This document shows positions 57,210 through 64,000 of a stretch of 64,000 nt of DNA, one piece after another. The position numbers and the translations under genes are program-made. The notes under the pieces were generated by a model. It did no database searches, had not been told where the DNA came from, and was given only the letters and a program-made list of their open reading frames with translations. The stretch covers positions 1,612,001 through 1,676,000 of the forward strand of contig CADCSX010000003.1 of NCBI GenBank assembly GCA_902805475.1, in the 5' to 3' direction. The stretch comes from Entonaema liquescens (taxonomy: Eukaryota > Ascomycota > Sordariomycetes > Xylariales > Xylariaceae). The stretch's first letter is position 1; each line of letters begins with the position of its first letter.

Positions 57210-58583
57210 ATGGCCATCAAGAAGATCCACGCCCGCTCGGTCTACGACTCTCGAGGCAACCCTACCGTAGAGGTGGACGTTGTCACTGAGACTGGTCTTC
57301 ACCGCGCTATCGTTCCTTCTGGAGCTTCTACCGGTTCGTGCCATCATAACGAATTCTCAAGATATCTTGCGGACTAACACGGTATAATAGGTCAGCACGA
57401 AGCCTGCGAGCTCCGTGACGGTGACAAGAGCAAGTGGGCCGGTAAGGGTGTTACCAAGGCCGTCGAGAACGTCAACACTGTCATCGCCCCTGCTGTCATC
57501 AAGGAGGGCCTTGACGTGAAGGACCAGAGCGCAGTTGACAAGTTCCTCAACAGCCTCGACGGCACACCGAACAAGACGAAGCTTGGCGCCAATGCTATCT
57601 TGGGTGTCAGTCTTGCTATTGCCAAGGCCGGTGCTGCTGAGAAGAACGTGCCTCTGTACGCTCACGTCTCGGACCTTGCCGGCACCAAGAAGCCCTACGT
57701 CCTACCTGTTCCCTTCCTGAATGTCCTGAACGGTGGTTCTCACGCTGGTGGCCGTCTGGCTTTCCAGGAATTCATGATTGTTCCTTCCGCTGCTCCCAGC
57801 TTCTCTGAGGCTCTACGTTACGGCGCTGAGGTCTACCAGAAGCTTAAGGTTCTTGCCAAGAAGAACTACGGCCAATCTGCAGGCAACGTCGGTGACGAGG
57901 GTGGTGTTGCCCCCGATATTCAGACTGCCGTTGAGGCTCTTGACCTCATCACTGAGGCTATCGAGCAAGCCGGCTACACAGGCAAGGTGAAGATCGCTCT
58001 GGACGTAGCTTCCAGCGAGTTCTACAAGGAGGACGTTAAGAAGTACGACCTCGACTTCAAGAACCCCGACAGCGATCCCACTAAGTGGATTACCTACGAG
58101 GAACTCGCTGCTCTATACAGCGACCTCGTCAAGAAGTACCCCATTGTCAGCATTGAGGACCCCTTCGCAGAGGACGACTGGGAGGCATGGAGCTACTTCT
58201 ACAAGACCCAAGACATCCAGATCGTCGGTGACGACCTGACTGTCACCAACCCTCTCCGTATCAAGAAGGCTATCGAGCTTAAGGCCGCCAACTCTCTACT
58301 CCTAAAGGTTAACCAGATCGGAACTCTGACCGAGTCCATCCAGGCTGCCAAGGACTCCTACGCTGATGGCTGGGGTGTCATGGTTTCCCACCGATCAGGC
58401 GAGACCGAGGATGTTACCATTGCCGACATTGTCGTTGGTATCCGAGCTGGCCAGATCAAGACTGGTGCCCCCGCTCGATCTGAGCGTCTCGCCAAGCTCA
58501 ACCAGATCCTCCGCATCGAGGAAGAACTCGGCGACAACGCCGTCTTCGCCGGCGAGAACTTCCGCACGGCTGTCAACCTATAA
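57210..58583 (+). CDS. ENO1: Enolase
   Basis: Glycolytic 2-phosphoglycerate dehydratase. Two exons, 57210-57333 and 57391-58583, phase-1 intron with an unusual GTTCGT donor and GACTAAC branch; 438 residues, the normal size. Conserved segments: MAIKKIHARSVYDSRGNPTV, IVPSGASTGQHEA (catalytic loop), GNVGDEGGVAPDI, the metal ligands in ALDVASSEFY, SIEDPFAEDDW and GDDLTVTNP, and the signature LLLKVNQIGTLTES followed by VSHRSGETED. A strongly pyrimidine-rich leader fits high expression. Confidence 0.99.
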
Positions 58584-60384
58584 ATGGACAGAAACTTGTC
58601 TATCCCATAACTAACCTACATATAATGCTTTACGATCGGAACGACTGGGGGCGGGTGAGCTCGGGTAAAAACGGTCACCTAGATTTTTAGCTACCTAGTT
58701 AGTAAATTCAAATGAAATGTCTGAACAACTTGATTAGAGCTCGACTCTTCTCCGACCATATGCATGCTTTCCATGTCCCCTTAGTCGCTGCCGTCCGGCC
58801 GAAGCCAAGTTCTCGGCACTGAAACGTAGACCATTCGGGTATGTACGCTAATTCCCCGGCTGCATATGCGGCTGGCGGCCTCGACGTTCCTTGATGTTCC
58901 TTGTTATTCATGTACGAAAGCATTGCTACTCTAAGTAACCGGAGCCGAATGTGCTGGTAGGTGGGATTGTAAGTCCATAGGAGTTACATAGGAGGTGTCT
59001 ACGGCTTCAGTATAATACGGTCGTCGATATGCATGGGTTTTCAATAACCTATTCGCATAGAGTAACAATAGATAATTGGCACACGACATGTTCTTAGTTG
59101 ACAGGTACTATGGACGACCTAGTAGCTTAACTCATTTTCGGCTCCCTCAGGCTTGATGGAATAACAATCACATCCTTTAAAGACTGTTCATGCTTAGTGT
59201 ATCTTCCCTGTGGCCTTAGGCAAGATAGTCAGTCGCATATTCGCCTCGGAGCTACCACATCGGCTTGACTACAACTTACGACAGATACGAAAGCAATGAC
59301 TAAAGCTAGAGGGCCCATATAAGAATTTACAGGAAACATGAACCGAGCCTGAATTGTTGATGTTCGAATCCTCAACGAGAGGCACAGGAAGGATACTAGA
59401 AACATTCGCATATCAATATGTGTGGGTGTACAAATCAATATTATCAAATCAAAGACCTGCCGGTTTCCTTGAATGGCATGATATTCTATTCACTATGATG
59501 CTATGTCTTTCTATGATGATAACTAGCGCGACATGATACGAGATGAACAGCTCTATATATAACTAAGACATGGTACTACATCGCTAGGTGATCAGGCAAT
59601 GAATGCATCACGGAATCTGTTGGTGTAGACAGCAATGATAAGAAAACATCCGACACTATGAGAAAGTAGCTAGCCTTGGTTTCAAGAATTGCTCCACCTT
59701 GTTCGAGGCTTTTCCCATGCGATATCTCTAGAGATGTCATTACTGCTGTACATATACTCTAGGTTACCTGCCCACAATGTTAGCTGAGCTTCGATGACCA
59801 AACGAGATTCAAGTGGGAAAAGCGAAAGGTGATCGATCCGTCTCTGTCAGAAGTCCGTTTAATACATTTCAGGTCCGAAGACCCGATGATATAAGAGGTA
59901 CCAGAAAATGATATGAAAATAGTTGTGTCTCATCATAAGATAGGGATGCGGAATGAGAGGTAGTTAGAGAATGCTGGAAAAGCTTACCTGTATGACAATT
60001 AACAACGTAAATAGAGCTAGATAATACCGCTGATCTATGAAAAGATGAACATGGAATCTAACCTTAAGATTCATGTATAAGTTGTTAACGACAAGCTGTG
60101 TTGACGAGAGGAAAAAAAGTTGCAAGTTGAAGAAGCTACGAAAATTTGTCTTAGTCTAGACTAGGAGCTAGCAAAACCGGCAATTCTTCGGGTTGACGGA
60201 CAGAAGAAAAGAGTGGAGATTGTGCACTGACCACCAGAGGGCAGCAGAAACCGACACACAATTTCACTTAGCATCTTTTTTTTTATCAAAATAATTAAAT
60301 CCTCCAAAAAACTTCACTCACGATCTCCAACTTCAGCCAATTCCCGACAACCACCACAAGTCGACAAAACACACATCCGCCAAA
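58584..60384. other. Intergenic spacer, 1.8 kb
   Basis: No gene recognised on either strand. The right end is the promoter and leader of RPS13 with a T-run near 60276. A tRNA-like TTCGAATCC at about 59362 was checked and dismissed. Confidence 0.55.
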
Positions 60385-61122
60385 ATGGGTCGTCTTCACT
60401 CTAAGGGAAAGGGTATCTCCGCCTCTGCGCTCCCCTACTCGCGCACCCCGCCCGCGTGGCTCAAGACCACTCCCGCCCAGGTCGAGGAGCAGATCTGCCG
60501 TCTCGCCCGTAAGGGTGCTACCCCTTCTCAGATCGGTGTCGTCCTCCGTGACTCCCACGGAATCGCCCAAGTCCGCGTCGTCACTGGTATGAAGCAAATA
60601 TTTCGATCTGTCGCATTCATTTTGAACAATGAGCTAACTGGTATTTCTTTTTTGTTTAGGTAACAAAATCCTCCGAATCCTCAAGTCCAATGGTACGACA
60701 TGAAAGAACCCCTTCCCCCCAGCGAAAAGCTGCGCAATCCCAACAACCGAAAATACCATGCGTGTTCTTCGGAATGCCGTGGTATATAAAATAATGCCGC
60801 TGTTGGTCAAGGCTGACAGCGCGATCTTCATATAGGCCTCGCCCCCGAACTTCCTGAGGATCTATACATGTTGATCAAGAAGGTGAGCAAAGCCCGATTC
60901 AAAGAGAATGTTATTTTTAAAAATACTGACAATAACGACGCTACGTAGGCCGTCTCCGTCCGAAAGCACCTAGAGCGCAACCGCAAGGACAAGGACGCCA
61001 AGTTCCGCCTCATTCTGATCGAGTCGCGAATCCACCGTCTCGCCCGTTACTACAAGACCGTCGGTGTGCTGCCCCCGACCTGGAAGTACGAGAGCGCCAC
61101 CGCCAGCACCATCGTCGCATAA
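60385..61122 (+). CDS. RPS13: Cytosolic ribosomal protein uS15 (RPS13)
   Basis: 40S subunit protein. Four exons: 60385-60586, 60660-60692, 60836-60882 and 60949-61122; 151 residues, the standard size. Sequence runs MGRLHSKGKGISASALPYSR, PPAWLKTTPAQVEEQICRLA, DSHGIAQVRVVTGNKILRIL, LAPELPEDLYMLIKKAVSVR, then RKDKDAKFRLILIESRIHRL and WKYESATASTIVA. Exon 2 is a 33-base micro-exon. All three introns have normal GT-AG ends; the middle one (143 nt) is the longest and has a GGCTGAC branch site. Confidence 0.98.
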
Positions 61123-61618
61123 GCGTAAGCGTAAGCAACGAGCTCCCGCGCGCGCGTGGGGAGGATGGTGGTTTTGCAATGTGGAATGCCTGGTCTTGGT
61201 CATGGAGTTCGTGGAAAACGGAATTGCTTTTCGGGCAGCCCACAAAAAGTGATGAGTGCCTGATTCTACTACTACTTAGTTAGTACTCGCTCGAGATAGG
61301 CGATGAATTAAACAAATTACACGAACAGAGATCAATACGAGTCTCGTCAAGAACAAACAATACTATTATGATTACTTGCTTAAGTGCCTTAGTGAATCCT
61401 AAACCTGCAATGTCCTAGCTAGCAGCAAGTGCCGCAATAGTTCTTCCTAACGGTAATGACGTTTGTTCCTAAAGCAGTGGTATCATCGTGCAAGACGGAA
61501 ATCTATAGTCAATGCATACATAATCTGCAACGCAGAATTGATTCTTTTTTCCTTTCCGTAACTCCGTTCTTTATGCGTTCTTGCCTGCCTGCGTGGCTAC
61601 CGGCCAACTCGACCATCC
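61123..61618. other. Convergent intergenic spacer, RPS13 / SDC1
   Basis: Two 3' ends; a CGCGCGCG run at about 61148-61155. Nothing else seen. Confidence 0.6.
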
Positions 61619-62513
61619 CTACGATGTCGACTCGAGCTCCTTAGAGCGCTGGAGTAGGTACTCGCCTAGAGCGCGGAGGGATCCTTCGGGCTGTGAGAAC
61701 GAACATGTATTAGCACCCCGTATAGTAATAAAAACCATCAATTCGTAATCAAACCAAGCAATATATATCCCAGGTAAACGAATTGAGATAAGTAGGTAGT
61801 TATAGATAACTAGGTACGTAGCATATTCCAAGCCTAGCAACGACAAAGGGCGGGAAAACTTACCGATCCTTGGCGATCATCTTCATGCCGTCTAGCAGAG
61901 GGCCCGTGACCTTGGAGTTGAGGTACTGGCGGACGGGGGCGCCGTGGGGAGGCGCTTCGGACGGCATCGTGAAGCCCGGGTCCGGGTGCTGGGAGGCCGC
62001 GCGCGAGGAGGAGCTGGCTTCCTGTTGCTGCTGCTGGCCGTTGGTCGAGCGCAGAGGGGTGCCGGTGCGGGCGGGGGGCGCGACGGCGGAGGCAGAGGCG
62101 GCTGGGCTGGGGCTCGGCGCGTTGTTGTTGGTGATTGAGGGCGCGGGCGCAGTTGTGGGTAAGTTGGGAGCTGGAGACTGGAAGAGGGAGGAAAGAAGAG
62201 AGTTAGTTTGGTGTTTGATGGGATGATTGGTAGGAGATGAGATGGATTTATGTAGGTAGGTAGGTAGGTAGGGGAAGGAAAGAAAGAAAGGGTTTGTGCG
62301 TTTAGGCAGAAGTTTACATACTGCGGCTTGCTCTGTGCTGGGTTGTTCAATGGTGGGAGCAGGTTGCGCTGCTGCTGCTGCTGCGTCGCCCATCGTCGGT
62401 GGTGTCGCCGTTGTCTCGGTTGCTTGTTGTTGTTGGCCCGCGGGTGAAGGGGCGGCTGGTTGTCCGTAGACGTGAGGGACGGGAACAGGTGTCTGGCGGA
62501 TCTCTTCAGCCAT
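61619..62513 (-). CDS. SDC1: COMPASS complex subunit Sdc1 (Dpy-30 motif), with one apparent frameshift
   Basis: Subunit of the Set1/COMPASS histone H3K4 methyltransferase. Exons: 62513-62322, 62177-61864 and 61690-61619. The N-terminal ~140 residues are Pro/Ala/Gln-rich and disordered. The C-terminus carries the Dpy-30 dimerisation motif, split by the last intron: PVRQYLNSKVTGPLLDGMKM ...KDR then PEGSLRALGEYLLQRSKELE. The last junction needs one more C: the donor leaves phase 2 (CG), while the acceptor exon starts CCCGAA. A fourth C in that run (61688-61690) would give R-P-E-G and 192 residues. Everything else agrees with the family, so a one-base sequence deletion is the simplest reading. 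Intron 1 contains a (CTAC)n run. Confidence 0.88.
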
Positions 62514-62936
62514 GGTTGCGGAGGGTTTAACCGTTGCGGCTTTGAGGAAAGGGTATGTGGTTGTTGGAGTGTTGTAACGGCGATGGTTAATTGTTCGTGG
62601 GGAATTTTGTTTCTACAAGGTACATAGGTACATAGGTACATAGGTACATAGGTACATAGGATATGAACAATCTAAATCCAGTATGCAGAAGTACCTACGC
62701 TATTTAGGTACAGATACTTGCATGGTTTCTAAGCCGTAAGAATTGTATTTAGTTACATGAGCTACTTGGCCTGTACAAACTCTAATCCCGTGACTGCGCG
62801 TTTCCACTCTGGTTCCTGGCACTAAAAGAATCCGCGTCCCGCCACGCGTTTCATTGTATGAAGTCATCCTGTGTCCTTTTTTCCTTTTTCCCATTACAAC
62901 CTCATTAAAGATGCCTCGAATAGGGGATGCACGATA
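62514..62936. other. Divergent promoter region, SDC1 / FAN1
   Basis: 423 bases between the two starts; contains five tandem copies of GGTACATA at 62619-62658. Confidence 0.65.
62619..62658. repeat. Tandem repeat (GGTACATA)x5
   Basis: Five perfect copies of an 8-base unit in the shared SDC1/FAN1 promoter. The unit contains the GGTAC word common in spacers here. Confidence 0.95.
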
Positions 62937-64000
62937 ATGGACGCTTTTCTCATTCGAAAAGCACCTCGATCTAAAAATGAACATACTCATGTGACGAATG
63001 AGCCCCCCTTTAAGAAGGTGAAGAAAGATGAAGGTCACGTCGCCGCAGAGGAATCAGATGAAGACCTTAGGCCTGGTAGTCCATCGTTGAAGCCATTACC
63101 GCAAATACGGCGAGTAGATACTCTGACTTCAGGATTTGGGGATGAGGATACGCCACAAAATTCGGAAGCAGAGACTGAATCTCATATACCAAGGCGAACC
63201 GCTATCGAGGACTCCCTACCCGAGGTCAAGTCTGAAAAGAAGCCTTGGAAGAATATGAAAACTTCAGAGCATCACAAGAGGATGGGGGCCCCGAAACTGC
63301 TGCGTCAAGACTGGATTCGAGGAAATGGGTGAGAGGCAAGACCTCACTCTATGTCGACGCCTTTAACCTTGCTCTCGGCACAGTCCTCGATGAAGAATCC
63401 CATTTATTCGATGAAAAAGAAATGCACATTTTCGAACAATGGAATAAGTTAAACTATGAGGCTCAATTCCTGTATGTGGATTCGTGAGGCGAATTATTCT
63501 ACCAATACCTCTTCTAACACCCTGCTGTAGATATGTGCGGCTATTCCTTAGGAAGACTGCATCGTGGCACCGTGTCGCTCGGCTACGCTATCACGATGAT
63601 ATTTCAGATACCGAGGCAGCCGTCAATGAATTACAGGAAAGCCGAGATCTACCAGCCAGTTCTTCCGGACCTGATTCTACTTTTGGGTATACGGACTCAG
63701 AACATGACCGTTTAGCTCAAAACCAAGGTTTGTTTGGTGACACTTTTACTTTTGCAGATATTTCAGAGCAGTATATCACCAGCGTCGAAGAAGCTGTTGA
63801 ACTTCTAAGCTTGGATGAGGTTAAAGCCTTAGCCAAGGAGGCGAAGGTGCAAGGCAAGAACAAAGCCGAACTAGCGAGATCTATTTGCAAAATGACCAAC
63901 CAGCAAGCTGGTCTCTTCTCATTAGGTCTTCGCCGGTCTAGCACTATTGCTTCCCTCGACTCACCGGGCCGAGATACCCCAGAGGCGGGCTCGCCAGTCC
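62937..64000 (+). CDS. FAN1: Fanconi-associated nuclease 1 (FAN1), N-terminal part, with one apparent frameshift; runs off the window
   Basis: Structure-specific nuclease of interstrand crosslink repair; the VRR-NUC catalytic domain lies beyond the window. From MDAFLIRKAPRSK the N-terminus is charged and basic. After EVKSEK the frame shifts at the A4 run 63235-63238; one more A gives SEKEALEEYENF, the conserved start of the folded region. Then RKWVRGKTSLYVDAFNLALG, an intron at 63472-63530 (GTATGT, CTAAC branch, CTGTAG, phase 2), and YVRLFLRKTASWHRVARLRY. It continues to LSLDEVKALAKEAKVQGKNK (a SAP-like DNA-binding segment). Coding is open to base 64000. Confidence 0.9.

Noticed and set aside
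59355..59385. TTCGAATCC resembling a tRNA B box
   Set aside because: No matching acceptor stem or A box is found at the proper distance upstream.
1..64000. CRISPR arrays, integrated virus or bacterial-type operons
   Set aside because: No regularly spaced repeats, no viral or transposase protein, and genes have spliceosomal introns.

Overview
The window is nuclear DNA of a filamentous ascomycete (Pezizomycotina; probably a Sordariomycete, an inference from gene content and style). Evidence: protein-coding genes with short GT-AG introns (about 50-70 nt) carrying CTAAC/CTGAC-type branch sites close to the acceptor, genes on both strands with 0.4-3.6 kb spacers, pyrimidine-rich leaders before highly expressed genes, and orthologues of fungal housekeeping genes. 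There is no operon structure, CRISPR array, rRNA, convincing tRNA or intact transposon.

Layout. 0-10 kb: 3' part of an annexin, a large ABCC-type ABC transporter, an unknown protein with an in-frame TAG before a long coding-like extension, and a metallo-beta-lactamase-fold hydrolase. 11-19 kb: a C2H2 zinc-finger protein (+) and a coiled-coil protein of unknown role (-). 19-26.5 kb: an AT-rich gene-poor stretch, eIF3m, UMP/CMP kinase and a small mitochondrial membrane protein. 27.8-41 kb: a four-helix MARVEL-like membrane protein, another gene-poor stretch, eIF2 gamma, a protein with acidic DFGDF motifs, nucleoporin Nsp1 and the mitochondrial ATPase inhibitor. 44-56 kb: 14-3-3 protein, the diphthamide J-protein Dph4, mitoribosomal protein mL59/MRPL25, the spliceosomal helicase Prp28 and an M1 aminopeptidase. 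57-64 kb: enolase, ribosomal protein uS15/RPS13, the COMPASS subunit Sdc1 and the 5' part of the nuclease FAN1.

The genes do not form one pathway. Several serve translation (eIF3m, eIF2 gamma, uS15, mL59, Dph4). Two pairs are divergent over short shared promoters: mL59/PRP28 and SDC1/FAN1. I rebuilt exons by hand; where reading phase closes exactly across every junction I treat the model as reliable.

Main caution: six otherwise conserved genes (annexin, eIF3m, Dph4, aminopeptidase, Sdc1, FAN1) each need one or two extra bases to read through, always a loss and nearly always in a short C, A or G run. That pattern points to consensus deletion errors in the assembly, not to six pseudogenes. The most biologically interesting items are the TAG-interrupted gene at 7082-8089 and the in-frame N-terminal extension of eIF3m. 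I found no convincing new multi-gene system.
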